From Streptomyces sp. NBC_01716 (GTDB lineage Bacteria > Actinomycetota > Actinomycetes > Streptomycetales > Streptomycetaceae), in contig NZ_CP109181.1 in assembly GCF_036248275.1 (NCBI RefSeq), positions 7,006,001-7,070,000 on the forward strand: DNA of 64,000 nucleotides, written 5' to 3'. Shown here piece by piece: positions 17,501 through 25,574 of the stretch; position 1 is the stretch's first letter, and every line of letters starts with the position of its first letter. A model generated the notes under the pieces. That model was not told the DNA's origin and made no database searches. It saw nothing but the letters and a program-made list of their open reading frames with translations. The position numbers and the translations under genes were made by a program.

Positions 17501-18026
17501 CCACCACCGGCTGCTGCGGGAGATCGGCGCGATCGACGCGGCACATCTGGCGGAGGCTCCCCAGGGCCGGCAGGTCCTGGTCGCCGGAGTACGGGCCTCC
17601 ACCCAGACCCCGCCGATCGCCAGCGGCAAGCGCGTCATCTTCGTCACCCTGGAGGACGGCTCAGGCCTGGTCGACCTGGCGTTCTTCGAGGACTCCCACC
17701 CCGCCTGCGCGCACACCGTCTTCCACAGCGGACTGCTGCTGGTCCGCGGCACCGTACAGGTGCGCGGTACCCGCCGCACCATCGTCGGCAGCATGGTCTG
17801 GGACCTGGACGAGATCGCCGCCGCGCGCCGCGACAACGGTCCCGAGGCCGCGCTCGCCCTGCTCGGCGCGAGCCACCCCCAGCCGACCCCCGCCCAGCCC
17901 CGGCGGACCCTCGCCAACGGCACCACCGGCGCCCGTCTGCACCCCTACGCCGATCTGCAACCGCCCGGCAGCCGCTCGGCCGACCTGAAGAAGTTCGGCC
18001 ACACCAGCTCGGGGAGCGCGGGATGA
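14580..18026 (+). CDS. dnaE2: Error-prone DNA polymerase III alpha subunit
   Basis: 1148 aa C-family polymerase, the translesion (ImuC/DnaE2) type. The PHP domain (about 1-250) is partly degenerate: HLHTASGYS and LTDRD replace the usual metal-binding His pattern. The palm has PDIDID with Asp424, Asp426 and Asp428, and the third acidic residue is Asp578 (IKLDVLG). Helix-hairpin-helix and OB-fold regions fill the C-terminus, with the OB fold at about 1000-1085. ATG 14580 was chosen because GGAGG lies 6-7 nt upstream and conserved sequence begins there. It shares ATGA with the next gene. Role: mutagenic bypass of DNA lesions, probably under LexA control through the box at 14515. Confidence 0.93.
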   Translation: MGHFSHLHTASGYSARYGAAHPEHLVRRAAERGQPSLALTDRDTVTGAVRFALAAAEAGVRPIFGIDLAVEALAPPPPARRRRTPTRGGAHVIEPPLRFVLLARDRAGWARLCRITSAAHVGALAGTPPVVPWEALREHGGPGLIVLLGPLSEPVRALSAGREDIAMKLLAPWREIFGSGIRLETVLHERSGTGPGSLRLAARTLALADRTGTTAVLSNAVRYADPDQHRLADVLDAARLLRPVDRRHLDGGHRWLKDEGAMAENARRIAECAGADDRRAHRLLADTAATAALCAVDPAADLSLGTPRFPEPAVFGAEPGGAARVLRGRCEDGLVRRGLDRDRAALDRLDEELRVISTLNYDSYFLAVGQVVADIRELGIRVAARGSGAGSMVCHALGIATANPLDHRLLFERFLSARRASLPDIDIDVESARRLECYDAIFDRFGSERVAVTAMPETYRARRALRDTGLALGIAPADVDRIAKSFPHLRASDITGALAELPELRGLAAEAERYGPLWELAEGLDSLVHGMAMHPCGVVISDATLLDRLPVQPTPQGNYPMAMAAKEEIEALGNIKLDVLGVRMQSAMAHAVVEIERATGDRIDLDDQSQVPLDDPFAFKLIQESQTLGLFQLESPGQQDLLSRLQPRDPQDVIADISLFRPGPVAGGMPERYIAARHGGDPGYAHPDLEPVLADTYGVTIWHEQIIQTLSVLTGCDYAMAEIARRALGDKERLPRIKDWFHSQAAARGYDSGVRDAVWKTVEAFGAYGFCRAHAVAFAVPALQSAWLKAHFPAFLLAGLLEHDPGMWPKRVLVADARRRGVPLLPVDVNHSRTEHTVERTEGERWGVRLALSAVRGISEEEYARIEEGQPYHSLSDFWQRARPSRPVAERFAEIGALNSLHDGSPTRRDLLLQIAELHRQSRVRSAGEGQLPIHADAVGGAGPSGLPEMTGREALSAELNTLGIDVSKHLMEHHHRLLREIGAIDAAHLAEAPQGRQVLVAGVRASTQTPPIASGKRVIFVTLEDGSGLVDLAFFEDSHPACAHTVFHSGLLLVRGTVQVRGTRRTIVGSMVWDLDEIAAARRDNGPEAALALLGASHPQPTPAQPRRTLANGTTGARLHPYADLQPPGSRSADLKKFGHTSSGSAG

Positions 18027-19045
18027 CCGCCCGCCCGCGGCACATCGCCCATCTGCATCTGCACTCGCACGCCGCACCGGACGAAGGACGGCACGCGGAC
18101 GTGACCGACCTGCTGACCGGCATCACCCCTCATGTCCAGACGGTCTCGCCCGACGCCGTCCAGCTCGACCTGACCTCCGCGCTCAGATACTTCGACCGGT
18201 CCCCCTACGGCCTGGTCCAGCTGGCGCAGCTGCGGCTGATGGCCCTGTACGGCATCGAAAGCAGCGCCGGGCTCGCGGCCAACCGCATGCTGGCCACCAT
18301 GGCGGCCGACGCGTCGGCGCCGGGCCGGGCCACCTGGGTACCCGAGGAGGAGGCCGCCGGCTGGCTGCGTTCCCGCCCGGTCACCGGGCTGCCCGGGATC
18401 GGCCGCGCCACGGCCACCACACTCGGTAGGTACGGTCTGCACTCGGTCGGCCAGGTCGCCGACACACCCGCGGCCACCCTGCAACGCCTACTCGGCGCCG
18501 GTCCGGCCCGTCTGCTGGCCGAGCGTGCCCGGGGCCACGACCCCCGCCCGGTCGTCCCGCTGGAACCGGCGGCACATCTGGTGGCCGACCTCGTCCTCGA
18601 CCGGGACTGCCTCGACCCGGAAGGGCACCACCGGGCCGTCCTCGGGCTCGCCGACCAGATCGGCCAACGCCTGCGCGGCGAGGGCCAGGTCGCCGGCCGG
18701 CTCAGTCTCACCGTGCGCTACGCCGACCGCAGCTCCACCACACGTACCCGTACGCTCCCGGAGCCGACCGGCCACTCACCCGCGCTCGCGGCGGCTCTTC
18801 TCGGTCTGCTGGCCGCGCTCGGGCTCCAGCGCGCGCGGGTCCGCGCCTTCGTGGTCCGCGCCGACGACCTGCTGCCGGCCGTCGGCGCTCCCCGCCAACT
18901 CTCCCTGGATCCACGCGACGCCCGCGCCCACACGGTGGAGAAGGCCGCGGACCGCGCCCGCCACCGCTTCGGTCCGAGGGCCCTGTACCCCGCTACCCTG
19001 GCCGACGACCACGCACCGCACCGGGAGCGGAAACGGTATCCCTGA
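18023..19045 (+). CDS. Y-family DNA polymerase-like protein without catalytic acids (ImuB/DinB-like)
   Basis: 340 aa, coupled to dnaE2 by a 4-base ATGA overlap. The Y-family fold is recognisable: TSALRYF palm segment, helix-hairpin-helix GLPGIGRATATTLGRYG (122-138), and a little-finger domain after about 180. The metal-binding residues are lost: the first motif reads IAHLHLHSHAAPD and the SIDEAYLD motif has become SPDAVQLDL, with Asp44 kept but Glu replaced by Ala45. A beta-clamp-binding-like motif QLSLD is kept at 292-296. This fits an accessory polymerase-like adaptor that brings DnaE2 to the clamp, as ImuB does, but the protein is shorter than classical ImuB and no imuA homologue is adjacent. 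Confidence 0.88.
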   Translation: MTARPRHIAHLHLHSHAAPDEGRHADVTDLLTGITPHVQTVSPDAVQLDLTSALRYFDRSPYGLVQLAQLRLMALYGIESSAGLAANRMLATMAADASAPGRATWVPEEEAAGWLRSRPVTGLPGIGRATATTLGRYGLHSVGQVADTPAATLQRLLGAGPARLLAERARGHDPRPVVPLEPAAHLVADLVLDRDCLDPEGHHRAVLGLADQIGQRLRGEGQVAGRLSLTVRYADRSSTTRTRTLPEPTGHSPALAAALLGLLAALGLQRARVRAFVVRADDLLPAVGAPRQLSLDPRDARAHTVEKAADRARHRFGPRALYPATLADDHAPHRERKRYP

Positions 19046-19140
19046 CGGATGGCAGTGGGACAGCACGCTGTTCCGGGGGAGCCGCCAGGTCGGCGGTGAC
19101 CGCGACGCCGGGCCGGCGGCCGTTCAATATTTTTACTGAC

Positions 19141-19178
19141 GCGTAACTTCCCTTCCGGTTACTACCCGTGCGTAACTT
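19141..19178. promoter_or_regulatory. Direct repeats upstream of the lipase gene
   Basis: GCGTAACTT occurs at 19141-19149 and again at 19170-19178, with the reverse-oriented GGTTAC (19157-19162) between them. It lies about 85-120 bases before the lipase ATG, a typical position for an activator or repressor. Confidence 0.5.
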
Positions 19179-19260
19179 GGCATGAGCACAACCGGTGTGG
19201 TCCGGGCCACAGCACTGACAGCTGTCCCCCTCTTCCCTTGAGCCGCAAGGAGATCGCTCG

Positions 19261-20148
19261 ATGCTGCCCTGGAAACGCGTGTTCGGACCACTGGCGGCGC
19301 TGCTGCTGGCGGTCTCGGCCGCCACCACCGCACCCGCCGTCGCGGCCACCCCCACCGCGAGCCCGACAGCCGTCACCGCCGCCACCGTGAGCAGCGGCTG
19401 GAACGACTTCTCCTGCAAGCCCTCCACCGCCCACCCCCGCCCCGTCGTCCTCGTCCACGGCACCCTCGCGAACTCCGTCGACAACTGGCTCGGTCTCGCC
19501 CCGTACTTGGTGAACCGCGGCTACTGCGTCTTCTCGCTCGACTACGGGCAGCTCCCCGGAGTGCCGTTCTTCAACGGCCTCGGCCCCATCGACAAGTCGG
19601 CCGGGCAACTGAGCGCGTACGTCGACCGGGTGCTCGCCGCCACGGGCGCGCCGAAGGCCGACATCGTCGGCCACTCGCAGGGCGGCATGATGCCCCGCTA
19701 CTACCTCAAGTTCCTCGGCGGAGCGCCGAAGGTGAACGCCCTCGTCGGACTCGCGCCCGACAACCACGGCACGACCCTCCTCGGTCTGACGAAGCTCCTG
19801 CCGCACTTCCCGGGCGCCGAGGACCTGTTGAACGAGAAGACCCCCGGACTCGCCGACCAGATAGCCGGATCGCCCTTCCTCACCAAGCTCAACGCGGGCG
19901 GCGACACCGTGCCCGGGGTCAAGTACACCGTCATCGCCACCCGTTACGACCAGGTGGTCACCCCGTACCAAAGCCAGTTCCTGACCGGGCCCGACGTACG
20001 GAACGTCACCCTCCAGGACCTGTGCGCGGTCGACCTCTCCGAGCACCTGGCGATCGGGCTGTTCGACCGGATCGCGTTCCACGAGGTGGCCAACGCGCTC
20101 GATCCGGGCCGTGCCACGCCGACGACCTGCGCGTCGGTCATCGGCTGA
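19261..20148 (+). CDS. Secreted triacylglycerol lipase (LipA/class 2 type)
   Basis: 295 aa alpha/beta-hydrolase with a signal peptide (about 1-29, AVAA end). The oxyanion region VLVHGTLAN is at 63-71, the nucleophile elbow GHSQGG places Ser139, the acid is Asp230 (TRYDQVV) and the base His262 (SEHLAIG). Cysteines 52/89 and 255/290 probably form two disulfides. It hydrolyses lipid esters outside the cell; from memory S. coelicolor SCO1735, in the same relative place, is a characterised lipase. A ribosome site (GCAAGGAGA) precedes the ATG. It converges on the LPMO gene across a shared terminator. Confidence 0.93.
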   Translation: MLPWKRVFGPLAALLLAVSAATTAPAVAATPTASPTAVTAATVSSGWNDFSCKPSTAHPRPVVLVHGTLANSVDNWLGLAPYLVNRGYCVFSLDYGQLPGVPFFNGLGPIDKSAGQLSAYVDRVLAATGAPKADIVGHSQGGMMPRYYLKFLGGAPKVNALVGLAPDNHGTTLLGLTKLLPHFPGAEDLLNEKTPGLADQIAGSPFLTKLNAGGDTVPGVKYTVIATRYDQVVTPYQSQFLTGPDVRNVTLQDLCAVDLSEHLAIGLFDRIAFHEVANALDPGRATPTTCASVIG

Positions 20149-20160
20149 ATGTGAAACGAC

Positions 20161-20196
20161 CGCGGGGCTCCGGACCGATCGGCCCGGAGCCCCGCG
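20161..20196. terminator. Bidirectional terminator between lipase and LPMO genes
   Basis: CGCGGGGCTCCGG and CCGGAGCCCCGCG form a perfect 13-bp stem with a 10-base loop, between two convergent stop codons. Confidence 0.88.
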
Positions 20197-20205
20197 TACG
20201 CATGG

Positions 20206-21246
20206 TCAGCGGCCGTGCCGGCCGCCCGCGGGCTGCGCCTTGCGGCGGACCGTACCGAACATCACGGCCGCGCCGGCGGCGAGAATCGCCGCGCCACCCG
20301 CCGCGATGTACGGAGTGGTGCTGTCGCCACCGGTCTCGGCGAGGTTCTCCGAACCACCCGCAGGCTGCGGCGCCGCCGCGTCGGCGCCGTTCGCCTCGGG
20401 CGCGTTGGCCTTGGGCTCGGCGGCGGGCTCGGCCGCGTCCCCGTAGCCACCGGCGTCCTTCGCGGCGCCCTTCACCTCGGCACCGCCCCCGGCCTCCTCG
20501 GGGCTGTCACCGCCGTGCCCGTTGTGGTCGACGGTCGACTTGGACGCGCCCTCCTCGACGTCGGCCTCGGAGGGGGCGGACGCCTCGGGAGCGGCGGCCG
20601 AACCGCCGTTGTCGGCGCCGAAGACCACGTCGGAGCAGGTGTAGAACGCCTCGGGGCTGTCCGAGCGCTGCCAGATCGAGTAGATCAGGTGGCGGCCCGA
20701 CTTGGCGGGGACGATGCCGTCGAAGACGTAGGCACCGTTCTCCAGCTTCGGGTCGGTGACCTTGGCGAACGGCTTGTCCTCCAGGTCGGACCACTTCAGC
20801 GGCTGGCCCGGGTCGTAACCGTCCTTGGTGATGTACAGCTCGAAGGAGCCCTTGTGCGGGGCGGTGGCCTTGTAGTTGAAGGTGCGGTTGCCCGCGGTGA
20901 AGGGTGACGACGGCCAGTCGCCGCGCGGCAGGTCGAGCCCCTTGTACTTGTCGCGGCCCGCGGAGCAGAGCTTGCCGTCCGGGATGATCGACTTGTGGTT
21001 GCCCGCGGCGTCGGCGATGTTGACCTCGTTCCAGTCGTAGAACGCCTGCGTCCCGCTGGACGCCACCGCCGCCTTGCACGCCGCCGACTGCGGATTCTCC
21101 GGCCCCTCGGCGAAACAGGCGGACACCCGGCTGACCGGGTCCGTCATCGACCCGTGGGCCCCGGCCGGCCCGGCGGCCAGCCCCACGAGCGCGAGCGGCG
21201 CGACGCCCAGCACAACGATCCCGGCGGTCCTACGACGAGCGGTCAT
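20206..21246 (-). CDS. Sortase-anchored AA10 lytic polysaccharide monooxygenase
   Basis: 346 aa. The signal peptide ends at Ala30, exposing His31 (HGSMTDPVSR) as mature residue 1, as copper LPMOs require. The second histidine-brace ligand is His131 (APHKGSFELYI), and Phe201 in AFYTCSDVVF fits the axial position. The catalytic domain ends near 210. A disordered acidic Ala/Glu/Pro-rich stretch leads to LAETG (302-306), a transmembrane segment (about 312-332) and a basic tail, a complete sortase (LAXTG, class E-like) sorting signal. The enzyme would cleave chitin or cellulose oxidatively at the cell surface. The start was chosen by AAGGAG about 9 nt upstream. Confidence 0.93.
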   Translation of the reverse strand: MTARRRTAGIVVLGVAPLALVGLAAGPAGAHGSMTDPVSRVSACFAEGPENPQSAACKAAVASSGTQAFYDWNEVNIADAAGNHKSIIPDGKLCSAGRDKYKGLDLPRGDWPSSPFTAGNRTFNYKATAPHKGSFELYITKDGYDPGQPLKWSDLEDKPFAKVTDPKLENGAYVFDGIVPAKSGRHLIYSIWQRSDSPEAFYTCSDVVFGADNGGSAAAPEASAPSEADVEEGASKSTVDHNGHGGDSPEEAGGGAEVKGAAKDAGGYGDAAEPAAEPKANAPEANGADAAAPQPAGGSENLAETGGDSTTPYIAAGGAAILAAGAAVMFGTVRRKAQPAGGRHGR

Positions 21247-21511
21247 GGATTCGTTCTCCTTCAGAGCGGCGCGAGCTGGGGGAGCGGAACGGGACGAACT
21301 CCCGGCGGCGTGACCTCCGTTGCACACGGCGCCACCGCTGGTCGTCCCGCTCCGGCCCTCAGCAAGCTAGCCCCTCGAAACCCCGGAACGGCCTGCTGGG
21401 ACGGGGTGAAGGGGATCCTTATGGTCCGCTTAAGACACGGCTAAGAGACCGCTGAGATTGCCCCGGACCAGGACCGGCGCGGGACCTCGCACCGGTCCCG
21501 GTCCGGTCCGG
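21247..21511. other. Promoter region of the LPMO gene
   Basis: 265 bases between the GH16 stop and the LPMO start. There is a less GC-rich patch at about 21415-21445 containing CTTAAG and CTAAGAG-like elements. No gene and no clear terminator for the upstream gene were seen. Confidence 0.4.
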
Positions 21512-22960
21512 TCAGGTGGCCGGCACCGTGTCCTCGAACGTCGTGCCCGCCGCGCGGTACCCGCTCACCAGCGCGCCCACCTGGGCCGGGCTGAGGACCT
21601 GGTCCTTCACATGCAGCACATAGTCCACCTGCTGGTCGTATGAGCGCGGTGTCGTGCTGCTCTGGCCCTCCAGGTCGATCAGCCACTGGTTGAAGTTGAT
21701 CGACATCGGCCGCTCCGGCAGATAAGCGGCTCCGTGCGTGCCGAAGTGCTGTCCGTCGACGTAGTACGTGATGGCGTTGTTGTCGATGGTCACCACCAGG
21801 TCGTGCCATCCGGCGTAGCTCTGCCGGGCCTCGCTGTGCTGGTTGACGGCCTCCCACGGGTCGGGGCGGTAGGTCTCCCACGAGGTGGTGTAGAGGATGT
21901 TGGCCGGTTCGCCCCAGCCGCCGTTCGGCAGATACTCGAAGTCGTACTCCGCGTAGTCGTCCGCCATCGGTGCCTTGAGGTCGTTGATGGTGAAGAACGT
22001 CTGGACGAGGCGGTCGCCGTCCGGTCCCGACCTGGGCGCGTCGCTGAACTTCACGCGCGCCGCGTACGTCCCGTTGCGGAACTTCATGGAGCGGGTGAGG
22101 ATCTCCGTCTGCTCCGTGGACGCGGCCGTCCCGGCGGTCGAAGTCTCCAGATTCATCACCGAGTTGCCGCTCTGACCGGCGAACGTGACGTTCTCCGGCA
22201 CCCAGTTGGCGCCGGGCACCCCCGGACCGCCGGAGTTCGCGCGGACGTTCCAGCCGTTCGCGGCGATCTTCGGGTCGCTGTGGCCGCTGTAGTTGAAGTC
22301 GTCGAACAGGGTCGGGCCCTCGGCGGGGTCGGTCGGCGGATCGGTGGGATCGGTCGGATCCGTGGGGTCGTCCGGGTCGTTGCCGCCGGGCGCCTCGCCC
22401 CACGCCGTCGTACCGCCTACGTGCGCGGTGATCCGGGGCCAGTCGCCGTACGTGGCCCGGTCCCGGCCGAAGGAGTAGTCGTCGCTCTGGCCCAGCGGCT
22501 GCCAGTTCGACTGGTGGAAACGCAGTTGCATGTCCCCGGTGTCCGCGCCGGGGGCCAGGGTGCCCGCCCCCGGGGTGAAGGCGATCTCCAGATACCGGTC
22601 GGCCGCCGCGGTCGGGTTCGCGAGTGTTCCGAAGGTGCCGGTGATGTTGGCGCAGCCCTTCACCGCCCAGGAGCAGGCGAACCGGTAGGAGGCGGAGGCG
22701 GAATCGGCCTTGAAGTAGTACCGCACCTTGACGTCGCTCAGCTGTACGGCGGCGGTGCCGTTGTTGCGGACTTTCAGCCAGGGTTCGCTCTGGTCGGCCG
22801 TCGCCCCGGAAGCGCTCGTGCGGTACTGGACGACGAGCCCGTCGGCCGCCGCCGCGGCGCCGGCGGGCGCGGGCATCGCCGCCAGCGCCGTACAGCTCAG
22901 GGCCACGGTGACAGCGGTCGCGGCTGCCGCGCGCACGCGGCTCTTGGCGAGTTTCCTCAT
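21512..22960 (-). CDS. Secreted CBM3-GH16 glycoside hydrolase
   Basis: 482 aa. A signal peptide (about 1-38) is followed by a family 3 carbohydrate-binding module at about 41-187 (LVVQYRTSASGATADQSEPW and the VRYYF strand), a Pro/Thr/Asp linker (194-213), and a GH16 beta-jelly-roll domain (about 217-482). The retaining catalytic motif is Glu338-x-Asp340-x-Glu342 (AEYDFEY), with Glu338 as expected nucleophile and Glu342 as acid/base. CBM3 binds crystalline cellulose or chitin; GH16 enzymes cut beta-1,3/1,4-glucans, xyloglucan or galactans, so the exact substrate is open. AGGAAC precedes the ATG. Position beside the LPMO suggests joint use on plant or fungal cell walls. Confidence 0.88.
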   Translation of the reverse strand: MRKLAKSRVRAAAATAVTVALSCTALAAMPAPAGAAAAADGLVVQYRTSASGATADQSEPWLKVRNNGTAAVQLSDVKVRYYFKADSASASYRFACSWAVKGCANITGTFGTLANPTAAADRYLEIAFTPGAGTLAPGADTGDMQLRFHQSNWQPLGQSDDYSFGRDRATYGDWPRITAHVGGTTAWGEAPGGNDPDDPTDPTDPTDPPTDPAEGPTLFDDFNYSGHSDPKIAANGWNVRANSGGPGVPGANWVPENVTFAGQSGNSVMNLETSTAGTAASTEQTEILTRSMKFRNGTYAARVKFSDAPRSGPDGDRLVQTFFTINDLKAPMADDYAEYDFEYLPNGGWGEPANILYTTSWETYRPDPWEAVNQHSEARQSYAGWHDLVVTIDNNAITYYVDGQHFGTHGAAYLPERPMSINFNQWLIDLEGQSSTTPRSYDQQVDYVLHVKDQVLSPAQVGALVSGYRAAGTTFEDTVPAT

Positions 22961-23044
22961 GGGGTGTTCCTCTCCGGAACGGTGGTGGGGGAGGGGGGTT
23001 ACGGACGTGGTCGCGCCGTACCTGCGGGGGCGGCCGGGGGATGG

Positions 23045-24613
23045 TCAGGGGATGGTCATGAGGGAGCGGGGGGTGAGCCTCCGGTAGCGGACGCCGAGCG
23101 CGTCCAACCGTGCGGTGTGCCGACGCAGCCGCTCGATGAAACCGGTCCAGTCGCCGGCGCCGCCGGACCAGGCGCGGTCCGCCAGAGCGCACAGGCGGGG
23201 GTAGGTGAGGTACTCGATCCGGTCGGGGGTCTTCACGTACTCGGTCCACAACTGCGCCTGTGTGCCCAGGACTCGGGCGGTCTCTTCGGCGTCCCAGTCG
23301 CCCGGCACCGGCTCGTTGCCGTGCACCGCCCGCAGACCGACGGGGTCACCGGGCTGACCGGGTGGCTCGCACGGTGCGGTGGACTGGGCGTAGTCGAGGT
23401 AGGTGGCCCGGTGATGGGCGGTCACCACCTGGTGGCCGCGCCGGGCGGCGGCCAGCGCGTGCGCCGGATCGCGCCAGGTCATCACCGTGAATTCCAGGGG
23501 CAGTTCGGTCCCCGTCTCGGCCCAGCCGACGGGTCTGCGGCCCCGCTCCACCAGGAACGCGCCGATCCGGGCCATGAACCAGCCGTGCAGCGCCGCCGGT
23601 CCCGTGAGCCCTTCGGCCGCCGCGCGGGCACGCGCCGCCGGACTGGACTCCCACTCGGTGGTCGGGCACTCCTCGCCGCCGATGTGGATGTACGGGGACG
23701 GGAAGACGTCCATGACCTCGTCGAGCACCGCCCGGCAGAAGTCGATGGCCTGGTCGTGGACGCCGAGCACGGTGTCGCAGACACCCCAGCGGGTCCAGAC
23801 GTCGAGGTTCCGCTCCGGGTGGTTGCCGAGTTCGGGGTAGGCGGCGAGGGCCGCGCGCACATGGCCGGGCATCTCGATCTCCGGCACGACGCTCACCCCG
23901 CGGTCGGCCGCGTAGCTCACCAGGGCCCGCAACTCCTCCTTGGTGTACGTCCCCGAGTGCGGGACGCCGTCGAAGCGGTCGCCGCCATGGCCCGGGGGCC
24001 AGGTCATCGACTCGCTCCGCCGGCCGCCCACCGAGGTCAGCCGGGGGTAGGCGTCGACCGGCATGCGCCAGCCCTGGTCGTCCGTGAGGTGGAGGTGGAG
24101 GGTGTTGAGCTTGTGGAACGCGAGCAGGTCCACGTATCTGCGCAGATAGGAGACGGGCTGGAAGTGCCGGGCGACATCGAGCATCGCCCCGCGCCAGGGG
24201 TGTCTGGGCACATCGGTGATCTCGACGCAGGGCAGCTCCCAGGAGCCGCCCCGTACCCGGCCCGACAGGGCCTCGGCGGGGAGCAGTTGACGGATCGTCT
24301 GGACTCCGCGCAGCAGGCCGGTGGGCTGTGCGGCGCGCAGCGTCAGCGCCTGCGGAGAGACGGTGATCCCGTACCCCTCCTCGCCGAGGCCGCTGAGGGC
24401 CGGGTCGAGCGCCAGCACGATCCGGCCGTCGGACGAGGGGGCGAGCGGCAGTCCGGTGGCCGGTGTGAGCAGGGTGCGCAGGAGATCCGACGCCGCGCGC
24501 GTGCCGGGCGGGGACTGGACGGAGGTGTCCTGGCCGAGGGTGAAACGGCCGGGGCGGGGTGCGACCTTGTGGGGCCGGGGGACGAGGGCGGGTTCGGGGT
24601 GTGACGCTGACAC
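23045..24613 (-). CDS. GH20 beta-N-acetylhexosaminidase (DasD-like)
   Basis: 522 aa from GTG 24613, chosen because GGAGG lies 8 nt upstream; a longer in-frame start would overlap the permease and add 52 basic low-complexity residues. A GH20 N-terminal alpha/beta domain (about 10-130) precedes the TIM barrel (from about 135: RHPWRGAMLDVARHF). The catalytic pair is Glu314-Glu315 in HIGGEEC; GH20 enzymes normally have Asp-Glu here, so the residue that polarises the N-acetyl group is changed from Asp to Glu. There is no signal peptide, so it is probably cytoplasmic, cutting imported chitobiose to GlcNAc. It follows the das-like transporter genes, as dasD follows dasABC. Confidence 0.9.
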   Translation of the reverse strand: MSASHPEPALVPRPHKVAPRPGRFTLGQDTSVQSPPGTRAASDLLRTLLTPATGLPLAPSSDGRIVLALDPALSGLGEEGYGITVSPQALTLRAAQPTGLLRGVQTIRQLLPAEALSGRVRGGSWELPCVEITDVPRHPWRGAMLDVARHFQPVSYLRRYVDLLAFHKLNTLHLHLTDDQGWRMPVDAYPRLTSVGGRRSESMTWPPGHGGDRFDGVPHSGTYTKEELRALVSYAADRGVSVVPEIEMPGHVRAALAAYPELGNHPERNLDVWTRWGVCDTVLGVHDQAIDFCRAVLDEVMDVFPSPYIHIGGEECPTTEWESSPAARARAAAEGLTGPAALHGWFMARIGAFLVERGRRPVGWAETGTELPLEFTVMTWRDPAHALAAARRGHQVVTAHHRATYLDYAQSTAPCEPPGQPGDPVGLRAVHGNEPVPGDWDAEETARVLGTQAQLWTEYVKTPDRIEYLTYPRLCALADRAWSGGAGDWTGFIERLRRHTARLDALGVRYRRLTPRSLMTIP

Positions 24614-24728
24614 GGCGGTGGCCTCCGGGAGTTCGGATCTCGGACGGTTCGCGGGCCTTCTTCGCGGGCCTTTCTCGGGGTGCTTCGTCGCGCGCTTTCT
24701 CCGTGGGACTTCGGGGGCATTCGCCGGG

Positions 24729-25574
24729 TCAGCCCTTGACGGCGCCGGCCGCGAAGCCGGAGGTGACATGGCGCTGGAGCAGCAGGAAGATCACCAGCGC
24801 GGGCAGGGCGAAGAGTGTCGACGCGGCCATGGTGGCGCCCCAGTCGGTGCCGAACGTGTTCTGGAAGGACGACAGCCAGACCGGCAGGGTGCGGTTGTCC
24901 TGCTCCTTGATGATCAGGAAGTTCGCGTAGGCGAACTCGTTCCACGCGGTGATGAAGCCGAAGAGCGAGGTCGCCATCAGACCGGGCATGAGCAGGGGCA
25001 GGGCCACCCGCCGGAAGGCGCCGTTCCGGGTGCAGCCGTCGACCTGCGCCGCCTCCTCCAGTTCGGGCGGAATGGTCCCGATGAAGCCCCGGAGCACCAC
25101 GATCGTGAACGGCAGCGTGATCATGAAGTAGACGAGAGTGAGGGTCGGCAGCCGGTCGAGCATGTTCGTGTCGCGGGAGATGATGTAGATGGGGATGATC
25201 AGCGATTCCCAGGGAGCCATCTGGGCGATGAAGACCATGAGCATGAACTGCCGCCGGCCCTTCCAGCGCATCCGGGCGACGGCGTACGCGGCCCCGAGCG
25301 CCACCAGCAGCGACAGCAGCACCGCCCCCACCGTGACCAGAACGCTGTTGCGCCAGAAGAGTTCGAAGCCGTCGGCCTGTACGGCCCGGCGGAAGTGGTC
25401 CAGCGTCCAGGTGCGCGGGACCAGCCGGGGCTCGGCGGACTGGATGTCGCGGGACGGTTTGAAGGCGGTCGAGATCATCCAGTACACGGGGAACAGAGAG
25501 ATCACGACCGTCACCACGGCGGCGGCGTTCAGCGGTATCCGGCGGACTCGGGGGTGCCGCGACGGCGGTGTCAT
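24729..25574 (-). CDS. Sugar ABC transporter permease (DasC-like, second permease)
   Basis: 281 aa with six transmembrane helices. The binding-protein-dependent permease EAA loop reads EEAAQVDGCTRNGAFRRVALPLL (about 190-212), with the conserved Gly. ATG 25574 overlaps the TGA of the first permease by 4 bases. It forms the membrane channel for an oligosaccharide with its partner. No ATPase gene is present in the cluster, as usual for Streptomyces sugar importers that share the MsiK ATPase encoded elsewhere. Confidence 0.93.
   Translation of the reverse strand: MTPPSRHPRVRRIPLNAAAVVTVVISLFPVYWMISTAFKPSRDIQSAEPRLVPRTWTLDHFRRAVQADGFELFWRNSVLVTVGAVLLSLLVALGAAYAVARMRWKGRRQFMLMVFIAQMAPWESLIIPIYIISRDTNMLDRLPTLTLVYFMITLPFTIVVLRGFIGTIPPELEEAAQVDGCTRNGAFRRVALPLLMPGLMATSLFGFITAWNEFAYANFLIIKEQDNRTLPVWLSSFQNTFGTDWGATMAASTLFALPALVIFLLLQRHVTSGFAAGAVKG

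Noticed and set aside
23045..24769. Longer GH20 start
   Set aside because: It would add 52 basic low-complexity residues and overlap the permease gene; GTG 24613 has GGAGG at ideal spacing.
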